NCBI GenBank assembly: GCA_041672395.1
Contig: JBAYZS010000046.1
Location: 1-18,365, forward strand
Length of the DNA stretch: 18,365 nt
Origin: UBA5287 sp041672395
Lineage (GTDB): Bacteria; Bacteroidota; Bacteroidia; Bacteroidales; Dysgonomonadaceae
Reading direction: 5' to 3'
Shown here: positions 1 to 7,468 of the stretch, piece by piece
How positions within the stretch are numbered: the first letter of the stretch is position 1
Layout: every line of letters starts with the position of its first letter
The notes under the pieces: generated by a model
Databases searched by the model: none
What the model was told of the DNA's origin: nothing
The model's input: only the letters and a program-made list of their open reading frames with translations
Position numbers and translations under genes: made by a program

Positions 1-401
1 ATTAACCATCCACTTGATAATTTGATTAATCTTTTGTTAGTCATCTTTACTGGTAATTGTTTTAATTTAATGATATTTTAAAATTTTTATTAGAGTATTA
101 ACGTATTAATATTTAAAAGTAATATGATAAAAATCAATATGATTATAAAAGTCCGTTTTTTAATGTTTCTAAAAAAGCATTTATGTTTAACGTTTAATTA
201 ATAAAATTAAACAAATGAAAGTATAATAATCCATATTTTGACAAACAATTAGGTTATAAGATGTTAATCAAGAGTGTTAAAATATCAATGATGTTAATTA
301 GTCCAAAGATAATAAATGCTTTAACATGTAATGAAAGCATTGAAAAAAATAAATTATATGCCTTGATATTAGACTTATTAATGATAATGAAAATTATATA
401 A

Positions 402-440
402 ACATAAAAAGCCGACTAAAAACTAGTCGGCTTTTTATGT
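402..440. terminator. Perfect 17-bp palindromic terminator, probably bidirectional
   Basis: Left arm 402-418 (acataaaaagccgacta) is exactly complementary to right arm 424-440, with a 5-nt loop (aaaac). The GC-rich core, gccgact paired with agtcggc, is flanked by A5 on the left and T5 on the right, so a transcript from either direction would form a hairpin ending in a U run. It could end a rightward transcript covering the small frame at 261-401. It could equally end leftward transcripts from the promoter at 1487-1518 or read-through from the SMR-ending operon, which has no closer obvious terminator. Confidence 0.85.
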
Positions 441-1486
441 AGGAAGGAGTCCTCTTTATTTTATACACAAAATAATAGTATTACTCAAAATCGATTCACT
501 TTAGTTAAGACGTTTCAAAAAAGAGCGTAAACACATCTTTTTGCCATATACTTCAGAACATGAAAACTTCTTAAATTGTCAAATTTAGAAATGATAACTA
601 TAAATGCCAGCCTAAGAAGTAATAAAAGAATTATTTAAACCAATGTTTATTAGTGAAAAAACCAAATTACTATCAAATTTTGAAGCAGAACCTAAAGCTC
701 AATGGTTAATGTTTTCCGTCATCTACAAAAACTCCTTTTTATAGGAAGAATTAGTAAAAAAAAGAAACAGTTGAAACAAGATATGGTGTATTTCGAAAAA
801 ATAAACAATTATCAATCGCTTTTTTAAGTCGATATTTTAACTGGTTTATTCAAACAGATTTGCAACTTTTGCAAAACGAGCTGTTCACATAAGTTTTAAT
901 TGATACTTAAAACCGATTTTCAAGAAGAGTTCAAGCATTTCAGATGATTTGCGAAAACTTATCTTAATCACGATAGACTTACTAAATTGCTTGCTTTAAT
1001 AAATTGGTATATATCAAAGTGTCAATAAAGAAAGAATGTAACAATCAGCAATTCTGTTAGATTTTAGGAAATAACAAGCGGATAAAACCGCAACATATCT
1101 TTTTGTGAAACCATCCTACATAGAATTGAGTTTTTAATGTCGCCTAAATGAAGAATGCCTCACCTTAACGAAAGTTTAACAAAAGTATTTGATAGAATCA
1201 ATTTACAAGAAAGATTCATTGTGAGATGGACCTTAAAGCAAATATGTAATATCTAAATAAATTTGGCATCGTTTTTCATCATACATGAGAATAGTCAATC
1301 AACAGTACAAAACAAAAACTTCTTTGAGTTAATGAATTGAAGAAATACAGAATAAAAATAGTATAAACTATCATTAACTCTCATTCTAATATTGAAGATA
1401 TTCTCTTATTTGTGTACAAAATGTCAAAGAACTCCTTGTATCTTCAGTACGGATATAACTCGTACATTGTTCACTTTGATACATCG

Positions 1487-1518
1487 CAAATATAACATAC
1501 TCGATTGATGTTTCCAAA
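1487..1518 (-). promoter_or_regulatory. Leftward Bacteroides-type promoter
   Basis: Read on the minus strand, TTTG (1518-1515) is followed after 20 nt by TATATTTG (1494-1487), an exact match to the Bacteroides -33/-7 pattern. Transcription would start near 1480 and run left into the gene-free region. No protein-coding gene is visible downstream, so it drives either a non-coding RNA or a gene that has since decayed. The tandem repeats at 1532-1575 lie just upstream of the -33 element. Confidence 0.5.
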
Positions 1519-1531
1519 TATTTTGAGCATA

Positions 1532-1575
1532 ACATATGAACAACTTATGAACAATATCTTAACAAGTTATGAACA
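1532..1575. repeat. Four tandem 11-bp repeats (iteron-like)
   Basis: Four consecutive 11-bp units fill exactly 44 bp: acatatgaaca, acttatgaaca, atatcttaaca and agttatgaaca. Three share the core tatgaaca; the third is a diverged copy that keeps the terminal aaca. An 11-bp period puts each unit on nearly the same face of the helix, as expected for a protein-binding array. It sits about 14 nt upstream of the -33 element of the leftward promoter and about 40 nt past the stop of the SMR gene. Confidence 0.6.
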
Positions 1576-1616
1576 GTTTTTAAAGGTGGTTTAAGCAAAA
1601 GTAAATTTAGTGAAAT

Positions 1617-1961
1617 TCAATGGCTTGAAGATAATTGAAGTCCGACTACTGAAATAATGAGGGTAGTAAGGAAAAACATTCTCCAGAATGTTACTGGTTC
1701 TTGGAAAGCAAATATTCCAACAATCACCGTACCCACAGCGCCGATAGCACCCCAAACAGCGTAAGCAGTTCCCACTGGAATGGCTTTTTCGCCCCCCGTT
1801 GCTTTAAAGAGTAAAATCATGCTGCTGCTAACGAATATAAGAAACATAACAATCCAAAACCACATCTCTTTTCCTGATGTTTGATGAATTTTACCAAGAC
1901 TTGTAGCAAATCCTGTTTCACATATACCTCCAATAATCAGAAATAACCAGTTGATACTCAT
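1617..1961 (-). CDS. Small multidrug resistance (SMR) family exporter, Gdx/SugE-like
   Basis: A 114-residue protein with four predicted membrane helices (about 4-24, 33-53, 60-82 and 87-109), the standard SMR size and topology. These proteins work as antiparallel dimers in the inner membrane and exchange cationic substrate for protons. The essential helix-1 glutamate is present as Glu15 in GGICETGFA. The helix-3 stretch GTAYAVWGAIGAVGT resembles the guanidinium exporters (Gdx, formerly SugE) more than EmrE, whose equivalent reads AYAIWSGVGIV, so guanidinium or small cations are the likelier substrate; this is inference. It is the last gene of the aminotransferase-permease operon, starting 2 nt after the permease stop codon. 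No guanidine riboswitch was recognised upstream. Confidence 0.85.
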   Translation of the reverse strand: MSINWLFLIIGGICETGFATSLGKIHQTSGKEMWFWIVMFLIFVSSSMILLFKATGGEKAIPVGTAYAVWGAIGAVGTVIVGIFAFQEPVTFWRMFFLTTLIISVVGLQLSSSH

Positions 1962-1963
1962 TA

Positions 1964-3214
1964 TTACTCAAATTTTATAGATTTGACAGGTGTAATTTTT
2001 GATACCAAATAAGAAGGACCGATCATCATTATCAAAGTGACAATCAGTGTTCCTATATTAAGTAGGATCAAGTGCAAGAAATTCATCTCAATGGGTACAG
2101 CTGAAAGATAATATGTTACCGGATCAAGCTTGAGAATTTGAAACTTTTCCTGGATAAAACAGATGGAAAGTCCGATTATGTTACCCCAAATCATACCCTT
2201 GCCAATAAGAAATGCCGAAAGATAAAGAAATACTTTACGAATGCTAAAGTTCCTTGCCCCCACAGCTTTTAGAATACCAATCATGTTTGTACGCTCCAAA
2301 ATAATGATGAGTAAGCCGGAAATCATTGTGAAACCAGATACAATTATCATCAAAATGATGATAACCCAGACATTTACATCCAGCAGATCTAACCAATTGA
2401 ATATGATAGGATTAATGTTCTTTATTGATAGAGGATATAGTGAATTGTCCAGACGATCTTTGTAGTCTGACAAATCATAAAATAACTCTTGAGTCGTTTG
2501 ATCAAGTTTGTCGAAATCCTTCACCATCAGTTCAACCCCACTTACCATATCAGTATCCCAATTATTAAGTTTTGCAAGAATGTTGATATCCGTTATGGCA
2601 TACATTTTATCATACTGCTCAAAATTGGTTTCATAGATGCCAGTTATAGTGAATCTTCTTGCACGAACCGGTTCTTGAATAAAATAGGTGGTAAAGCGAT
2701 CGCCAAGTTTCAGGTGCAGTTTGTCCGCAATATATTTTGAAATAATCGCTTGATTAGCATCTGTAGTGTCGTTTGGTTGAAGGACTTTGCCCGCGATCAT
2801 GTTTTTTTGGAAGAACTCCCAATTAAAATCTTTGTCAACACCTTTTAAGACAACCCCCTGGAAATCCTCGTCAGTCTTAATTATTGCCGGTTTTGTAATA
2901 AAAGGTTGAATACTTTTTATTTGAGGGTTAGACATGATTAGGTTTACGAGCGTATCCGAATATGAAATCGGTAAATTCTCGTAAGTCGCGGACTGGCTAT
3001 AACTACTGGTGATTTGAATGTGTGAACCAAAGCCAACGATTTTATCGCGGATTTCTTTTTTAAAACCCACAATAACGCAAACAGAAACGATCATTACAGC
3101 CAATCCCAGTGCAATTCCGGCAATAGCGATTTTAACTGCAGGAGAAGAAACCTTCTTTTCGTTTTTCTTATCCCCTTTTAAGATTCGTTTAGCTATAAAA
3201 AGTTCAACACGCAT
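1964..3214 (-). CDS. LolC/LolE-type ABC transporter permease (FtsX-like)
   Basis: A 416-residue inner-membrane protein with the MacB/LolCE layout: a first helix at about 27-50, a large periplasmic domain at about 51-278, and three C-terminal helices (about 280-305, 330-353 and 378-405) making up the FtsX domain. The segment after helix 2, ERTNMIGILKAVGA, is the conserved coupling region that contacts the ATPase. In Proteobacteria LolC and LolE extract lipoproteins from the inner membrane for delivery to the outer membrane. Bacteroidota often carry single LolC/E-like genes, and a role here in lipoprotein release is plausible but inferred. No LolD ATPase is nearby. The gene starts 6 nt after the aminotransferase stop, so the two are probably co-transcribed. 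Confidence 0.85.
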   Translation of the reverse strand: MRVELFIAKRILKGDKKNEKKVSSPAVKIAIAGIALGLAVMIVSVCVIVGFKKEIRDKIVGFGSHIQITSSYSQSATYENLPISYSDTLVNLIMSNPQIKSIQPFITKPAIIKTDEDFQGVVLKGVDKDFNWEFFQKNMIAGKVLQPNDTTDANQAIISKYIADKLHLKLGDRFTTYFIQEPVRARRFTITGIYETNFEQYDKMYAITDINILAKLNNWDTDMVSGVELMVKDFDKLDQTTQELFYDLSDYKDRLDNSLYPLSIKNINPIIFNWLDLLDVNVWVIIILMIIVSGFTMISGLLIIILERTNMIGILKAVGARNFSIRKVFLYLSAFLIGKGMIWGNIIGLSICFIQEKFQILKLDPVTYYLSAVPIEMNFLHLILLNIGTLIVTLIMMIGPSYLVSKITPVKSIKFE

Positions 3215-3220
3215 TCTTTC

Positions 3221-4417
3221 TTATTTTCTTTCTTTATATTCTGCCAATGCTTTCTCCAGTAATGTCATGGCAATATCTAAATCATTAATGTTTAAGACAT
3301 AAGCGATACGCACTTCATTACGACCTAACCCCGGAGTAACATAAAAACCAGAAGCAGGTGCCATAAAAATAGTCTTTCCTTCATATTGAAAATCAGATAA
3401 GCACCATGCGCAAAAATCTTCAGCATCATCTACAGGAAGTTTGGCAAGAGTATAGAAAGCGCCCATTGGTACAGGAGAGTAAACGCCCGGTATTTTATTT
3501 AGACGATCCAAAAGATAATCTCTTCTGCTCAGGTATTCATTAAAATTTGTTTGCATGTAAAGTTCACCTTCGTCCAAAGAAGCATTTGCTGCTATTTGTC
3601 CAATCAGAGGAGGACTCAAGCGAGCCTGACAAAACTTCATCACTGTATCATGGATTTTTTTGTTCTTTGTGATCAATGCCCCGATTCGAATTCCGCATTC
3701 GCTATATCTTTTTGAAACCGAATCGATTAGTACAACATTATCTTCAATCTCTTTCAGATGGCAAGCCGAAACATAAGGCATATTGTTATAAATAAATTCA
3801 CGATAAACCTCATCAGAGAACAAGAACAAATTATATTTCTTGACAAGCAAGCGAATTTTCTCCATCTCTTCGGCCGTATAAACATATCCGGTTGGATTAT
3901 TCGGATTACATATCAGGATTGCCTTAGTGCGTTCATTGATTAGCTCTTCAAATTTAGAGATTGGTGGCAAAGCGAAACCAGTTTCAATCGACGAAGGTAC
4001 TGTTTTAATCACCGCACCGGCAGAAACCGCAAAAGCCATGTAGTTTGCATAAGCCGGTTCGGGTATAATTATTTCATCACCCGGATTAAGGCATGCCAAA
4101 AATGAAAATAATACCGCTTCAGAACCACCTGTAGTAATAATTATATTATCAGATGTCAGATCAATATTATAAGAATTATAATATTTTACAAGATTTTCTC
4201 TGTAGAATCGATAACCGTCACTTGGGCTGTATTCCAATGTTTTACGATCAATTTGCCTTATTGCCTCCAGCGCTTTTGTCGGAGTAGGCAGATCCGGTTG
4301 CCCAATATTTAAATGATAAACCTTTATTCCTTTTGCTTTTGCTGCATCCGATAATGGAGCAAGTTTTCTGATCGGAGATGCAGGCATTAATTTACCTCTA
4401 TCTGATATGTCCGGCAT
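3221..4417 (-). CDS. Pyridoxal-phosphate-dependent class I/II aminotransferase
   Basis: A 398-residue cytoplasmic enzyme of PLP fold type I, full length for the family. Visible motifs in order are HLNIGQPD (about 35-42), TTGGSEA (95-101, phosphate binding), the NPNNPTG loop at 171-177 whose Asn contacts the cofactor, SDEVY (201-205) with the Asp that pairs with the pyridine nitrogen, the Schiff-base lysine Lys236 in DSVSKRYSECGIRIG, and a C-terminal NEVRIAY carrying the carboxylate-binding arginine. Such enzymes swap amino groups between an amino acid and 2-oxoglutarate. The exact substrate cannot be read from the sequence; an aspartate/aromatic-type activity is typical. It is the first gene of a three-gene leftward operon and is divergent from the GH16 gene. 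Confidence 0.9.
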   Translation of the reverse strand: MPDISDRGKLMPASPIRKLAPLSDAAKAKGIKVYHLNIGQPDLPTPTKALEAIRQIDRKTLEYSPSDGYRFYRENLVKYYNSYNIDLTSDNIIITTGGSEAVLFSFLACLNPGDEIIIPEPAYANYMAFAVSAGAVIKTVPSSIETGFALPPISKFEELINERTKAILICNPNNPTGYVYTAEEMEKIRLLVKKYNLFLFSDEVYREFIYNNMPYVSACHLKEIEDNVVLIDSVSKRYSECGIRIGALITKNKKIHDTVMKFCQARLSPPLIGQIAANASLDEGELYMQTNFNEYLSRRDYLLDRLNKIPGVYSPVPMGAFYTLAKLPVDDAEDFCAWCLSDFQYEGKTIFMAPASGFYVTPGLGRNEVRIAYVLNINDLDIAMTLLEKALAEYKERK

Positions 4418-4455
4418 ATATTTTTGTTCTCTTTAATAACCAATTTTTACGAAAG

Positions 4456-4463
4456 CAAAGGTA
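4456..4463 (-). promoter_or_regulatory. -7 box for the aminotransferase operon
   Basis: The minus strand reads TACCTTTG, matching TAnnTTTG, about 40 nt upstream of the aminotransferase start codon. No good TTG was found at the -33 distance, so this is a partial match. It lies back to back with the GH16 promoter at 4475-4506, so the two divergent promoters nearly overlap. Confidence 0.35.
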
Positions 4464-4474
4464 GTAAAAATATG

Positions 4475-4506
4475 TTTGTTGATAGAAGATATGTTTTGTA
4501 TATTTG
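4475..4506 (+). promoter_or_regulatory. Consensus Bacteroides promoter for the GH16 gene
   Basis: TTTG at 4475-4478 is followed after exactly 20 nt by TATATTTG at 4499-4506, a full match to the Bacteroides sigma-factor consensus. Transcription would begin near 4513, about 28 nt before the ATG at 4541. This argues that the upstream in-frame ATG at 4424 is not used, because it would lie outside the transcript. Confidence 0.65.
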
Positions 4507-4540
4507 CTTGTTTAAAAACCAAAATAGTAAATTATCGATT

Positions 4541-5332
4541 ATGGAAAACAAGATACTTCTTTTATTACTGACATTAATGTCATTATCTTTTATGTACTGC
4601 TCAGGAGATGAAAAAAGTCGTGGATGGAAGCTTACATGGGAAGATAACTTTGATCAAAACTCTATAAATGAATCTGTTTGGTCGAAAATACCCAGAGGTA
4701 GAAGCGACTGGAATAACTATATGAGCGACTATGATTCACTATATGATATAAAGGATAGTAATCTGGTACTAAGGGGAATTCAGAATGTTGTATTGCCCAA
4801 TGACACAGCACCGTATCTAACCGGAGGTGTATTTACAAAAGATAAAAAGACATTTGGTTATGGAAGATTAGAAATCCGCGCAAAATTTCATGGAGCAAAA
4901 GGCGCATGGCCAGCATTTTGGATGTTGCCCGCCCATGGTCAATGGCCAAAAGGCGGAGAAATTGATATTATGGAACGATTAAGTTTTGAAGACAAAGTTT
5001 ATCAGACCGTTCATTCAAGTTATACCCATGTTTTAGGAATAAAAGACAATCCCAAAAACAGTTCGACAGGAGTAATAGACCCTAATGAATATAATGTTTA
5101 TGCAGTTGAAAAGTATCCCGATAGTTTAGTCTTTTTTGTAAACGGTAAACAAACATTTACCTATCCACGAATTCAAACAGATAAAGAAGGTCAATTTCCC
5201 TTTGATGAAGATGAATTTTATCTACTCATTGACATGCAACTTGGCGGCAGTTGGGTTGGAGCCGTTGATCCTAAAGATCTTCCCGTTCAAATGGAAATCG
5301 ATTGGGTACGATTCTATGAGCTGAAGCAATAA
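4541..5332 (+). CDS. GH16 family endo-beta-glucanase (laminarinase-like) lipoprotein
   Basis: I start this gene at 4541, not at the in-frame ATG at 4424, because the 4541 start gives a 263-residue protein with a clear lipoprotein signal peptide (hydrophobic 5-18, Cys20 in FMYCSGDE) and lies just after a consensus promoter. The acidic residues after the cysteine resemble the Bacteroidetes surface-export signal. The rest is one GH16 catalytic domain (about 27-262). The signature GGEIDIMER gives the E-x-D-x-x-E catalytic set as Glu140 (nucleophile), Asp142 and Glu145 (acid/base). The GAWPAFWMLP segment and the final WVRFYE strand are also typical. The motif spacing suggests beta-1,3 or mixed-linkage glucan as substrate, but this cannot be proven from sequence. 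The gene stands alone between two leftward operons and is not part of the mannan PUL. Confidence 0.88.
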   Translation: MENKILLLLLTLMSLSFMYCSGDEKSRGWKLTWEDNFDQNSINESVWSKIPRGRSDWNNYMSDYDSLYDIKDSNLVLRGIQNVVLPNDTAPYLTGGVFTKDKKTFGYGRLEIRAKFHGAKGAWPAFWMLPAHGQWPKGGEIDIMERLSFEDKVYQTVHSSYTHVLGIKDNPKNSSTGVIDPNEYNVYAVEKYPDSLVFFVNGKQTFTYPRIQTDKEGQFPFDEDEFYLLIDMQLGGSWVGAVDPKDLPVQMEIDWVRFYELKQ

Positions 5333-5357
5333 AGTTATCAGTAGTCGCTCTTCAGCC

Positions 5358-6131
5358 TCATTTATTCTTCAAAGCCCATTTGATTCCTCTTTTTTGTATC
5401 TCGAGAACCTCAGGGATTTTGAAATCTTGCATGGTATGTCCTAAAGAAGAGTAGAAGATCCGTCCCTTACCATACTCTTTTTTCCATACAACCGGAACCT
5501 TGCTGCCATTGATCCATGGAGTGTAATCACCTGTAAAAGTAGTAGTTGCAAGAACCTTTATGTTTGGGTCCACATGCAAATAATATTGTTCAGAATGAAT
5601 ATTGAAGTCGTATATCCCTTTGGTAACCTCATCATTGTGATCAGTAATGTTTACCCGATAATCAATCACACCACCCGGGTGAGCCACCCATTGGCCACCG
5701 ACCATGAACTGATACTCGGTATTTTCCCTAAACGAATCACCAATACCACCGTGCCAACCCGTAAATCCACAACCATTTATCACCGTATAAAGTAAACCTT
5801 TTTCCTGTTCCGGAGTTAATTTTCCCATTGTCCAAGTTTGAATGATGAGATCAAGAGAATTCATTAAATCCTTGTCCAGATAACTATCCAGCGAATCAGA
5901 AATGATAACATTTGCCCCTTCAGATTTGAGCCATGGGACAAAGACATCGATCGATTGTTTTGGCTCATGACCTTCCCATCCGCCCCACACAAAGAGTATT
6001 TTTCTGTCTTTTAGAGGCGATTCGTTGATTTTTGAAGTAATGTTTCCAATAACAACATTTGGAAACATTACAGTAGTTGCTCCAGCAAAAATAGAAGAGC
6101 GTAAAAACTCACGGCGCGAATTATTTTTCAT
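5358..6131 (-). CDS. ThuA-domain protein with Tat signal
   Basis: A 257-residue protein. The N-terminus carries a twin-arginine motif, SRREFLR with Arg6-Arg7, followed by a hydrophobic stretch (about 13-29), so export as a folded protein is expected. The remainder (about 43-255) is a ThuA-like domain with the class-I-glutamine-amidotransferase-like fold; visible family features are KILFVWGGWEGHEP near the start, GCGFTGWHGG in the middle, and the late HSEQYY and GRIFYSSLGH segments. ThuA was first found in rhizobial trehalose use, and related proteins act with sugar dehydrogenases, but most members have no known reaction. It follows queF by 12 nt and probably shares its transcript, an unexpected pairing with a cytoplasmic tRNA-modification pathway. 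It converges with the GH16 gene, the stop codons being about 25 nt apart. Confidence 0.85.
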   Translation of the reverse strand: MKNNSRREFLRSSIFAGATTVMFPNVVIGNITSKINESPLKDRKILFVWGGWEGHEPKQSIDVFVPWLKSEGANVIISDSLDSYLDKDLMNSLDLIIQTWTMGKLTPEQEKGLLYTVINGCGFTGWHGGIGDSFRENTEYQFMVGGQWVAHPGGVIDYRVNITDHNDEVTKGIYDFNIHSEQYYLHVDPNIKVLATTTFTGDYTPWINGSKVPVVWKKEYGKGRIFYSSLGHTMQDFKIPEVLEIQKRGIKWALKNK

Positions 6132-6143
6132 AGTATCAGGGTT

Positions 6144-6602
6144 TTATAAAGGAAATGAATGATTAAATAATCTCTCTTCAGCTAATTTCTCATACTTTGT
6201 ACCATTCTCTCCATAATTTGTATAAGGATAAATACTTATACCTCCACGAGGTGTAAAAATGCCAGTTACCTCAATGTATTTGGGATCCATTAGCTTAATC
6301 AAGTCTTTCATGATAATATTTACGCAATCCTCATGAAAAGCCCCATGGTTTCTGAAACTAAAAAGATACAATTTCAAGCTTTTACTTTCGACCATTTTGA
6401 CTTTTGGAATATAATCAATTCTGATTTTCGCATAATCCGGTTGTCCTGTGATAGGGCAAAGACTTGTAAACTCCGGGCAATCGAAAGTCACCCAATAATC
6501 GTTTTTCTGATGTTTGTTCTCAAAAGCTTCCAGCACCTCAGGAGCATAATCCTGTTTATATTCAGTTTTCTTACCTAATAAAGTTAAATCATCTGTTTGC
6601 AT
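6144..6602 (-). CDS. queF: NADPH-dependent 7-cyano-7-deazaguanine reductase QueF (type I)
   Basis: A 152-residue protein, the usual length for the short, single-domain QueF type. It reduces the nitrile of preQ0 to the aminomethyl group of preQ1 in queuosine synthesis, in the cytoplasm. PEFTSLCPITGQPDYA contains the catalytic Cys49, which forms the thioimide intermediate, and Asp56, the general acid. The family signature for NADPH and substrate, VESKSLKLYLFSFRNHG, begins with Glu72, and FHEDC follows. Its start overlaps the end of queC by 14 bp, a typical translationally coupled pair catalysing consecutive steps. The other queuosine genes (queD, queE, tgt, queA) are not in the window. Confidence 0.96.
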   Translation of the reverse strand: MQTDDLTLLGKKTEYKQDYAPEVLEAFENKHQKNDYWVTFDCPEFTSLCPITGQPDYAKIRIDYIPKVKMVESKSLKLYLFSFRNHGAFHEDCVNIIMKDLIKLMDPKYIEVTGIFTPRGGISIYPYTNYGENGTKYEKLAEERLFNHSFPL

Positions 6603-7266
6603 ATTCTTGAGAATTTAAATATTCGTCTAATCCTTTGTTTCGAAGTTTGCATGCAGGGCAATGTCCACATCCCTCTGCAATAATTCCGTTATAGCAAGTA
6701 AGCGTTTCATTTCTAACAAGATCAAAAACGCCCAGCTTGTCGGCAAGTTGCCAAACCTGCTTTTTGTTTCGCCACATCAGAGGAGTATGAATTAAGAATT
6801 GTTTATCCATTGCCAGATTCAGCGATGTATTTACCGAGTGAATAAAAGTATCTCTGCAATCCGGATAACCGCTAAAGTCCGCTTCTGAAACACCCGTAAC
6901 CAAGTGTCGAATTGATTTTACATAAGCAATAGTTGCCGCAAAAGTAAGGAATAACATATTCCTTCCCGGAACAAAAGTGTTGGGGTAGGAGTTAGCAGGT
7001 TTCTCGTCGTCCATCACAATGGAAGTGTCTGTAAGTGAGTTTGGTGCAAGATGTGAGATGATGCTTGCGTCAAGAATTTGAAACGGCACATCTGCCATTT
7101 CAGCAATTCGTTCAGCATTTTTCACCTCTTGCGTATGACGCTGTCCGTAAGTAAAGCACAGTGTATGAACGTTTCTAAAATGTTTTTTTGCCCAATAAAG
7201 GCATGTAGTCGAATCTTGTCCCCCCGAAAAAAGTACAAGGGCGTCCTCGTTTTTATAATTACTCAT
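6589..7266 (-). CDS. queC: 7-cyano-7-deazaguanine synthase QueC
   Basis: A 225-residue cytoplasmic ATP-dependent enzyme that converts 7-carboxy-7-deazaguanine and ammonia to preQ0. The PP-loop for ATP pyrophosphatase chemistry is FSGGQDSTTC at residues 13-22. The C-terminal zinc site is complete: Cys191, Cys200, Cys203 and Cys206 in the pattern C-x8-C-x2-C-x2-C. GVSEADFSGYPDCR and the preceding PGRNMLFL segment are also family features. It is the first gene of the leftward queC-queF-thuA-like cluster, starting about 200 nt after the stop of the GH26 gene on the same strand. I saw no convincing preQ1 riboswitch in that spacer. Confidence 0.96.
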   Translation of the reverse strand: MSNYKNEDALVLFSGGQDSTTCLYWAKKHFRNVHTLCFTYGQRHTQEVKNAERIAEMADVPFQILDASIISHLAPNSLTDTSIVMDDEKPANSYPNTFVPGRNMLFLTFAATIAYVKSIRHLVTGVSEADFSGYPDCRDTFIHSVNTSLNLAMDKQFLIHTPLMWRNKKQVWQLADKLGVFDLVRNETLTCYNGIIAEGCGHCPACKLRNKGLDEYLNSQEYANR

Positions 7267-7327
7267 TAGCTCTCTGTTTTTAATGTGGTTGCCTAAGTTA
7301 CACAGAAAAGAAAAATCTTTTCGACTA

Positions 7328-7335
7328 CAAATTTA
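7328..7335 (-). promoter_or_regulatory. -7 box likely for the queC operon
   Basis: The minus strand reads TAAATTTG, matching TAnnTTTG, about 60 nt upstream of the queC start. There is no clear TTG at the expected -33 distance. It lies between the PUL and the queuosine genes, so it would allow independent expression of queC-queF-thuA. Confidence 0.35.
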
Positions 7336-7468
7336 CGTTTTATTTTGATATTTATAAAGTTCATGAAGACCAATCAGCAACATTCTTTTTGTAAAGATGT
7401 TAGGTTTTTGTGTGGGGGTTTGCTGTGAGGATGGTGAGACCATAGTTAGACCATTAATAGAGTAGGTG

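Larger units (their letters stand above)
1..1616. other. Gene-poor AT-rich region, possibly decayed DNA
   Basis: No open reading frame of usable length or recognisable family is visible on either strand. Stops are dense in all frames. Between about 640 and 1240 there are short peptide-like stretches broken by stops, for example a 33-codon frame beginning at 1155, which could be remnants of a decayed gene, but I could not assign a family. Supported elements within it are the palindromic terminator at 402-440, the leftward promoter at 1487-1518 and the 11-bp tandem repeats at 1532-1575. A 46-codon frame at 261-401 ends one base before the terminator; whether it is translated is unknown. No tRNA or rRNA was recognised. 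Confidence 0.5.

Noticed and set aside
1532..1575. CRISPR array or replication origin
   Set aside because: The 11-bp units are directly contiguous without spacers, so this is not CRISPR. The units are only loosely like DnaA boxes and no replication gene is nearby.
4424..4540. Upstream in-frame start for the GH16 gene
   Set aside because: It adds 39 residues before a normal lipoprotein signal peptide and lies upstream of the predicted transcription start.
5318..5359. Inverted repeat ctgaag/cttcag across the convergent GH16 and ThuA gene ends
   Set aside because: The stem is only 7 bp with a loop of more than 20 nt and no T run; it may be a weak shared terminator but the support is thin.
7431..7454. 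Direct repeat agaccat at 11-bp spacing and a small inverted repeat after the GH26 stop
   Set aside because: Too short, and without a T run, so I do not call it a terminator or operator.
7270..7468. preQ1 riboswitch upstream of queC
   Set aside because: The spacer has some C- and A-rich segments but no recognisable preQ1-I stem and C-rich loop followed by the A-rich tail; a covariance-model search would settle it.
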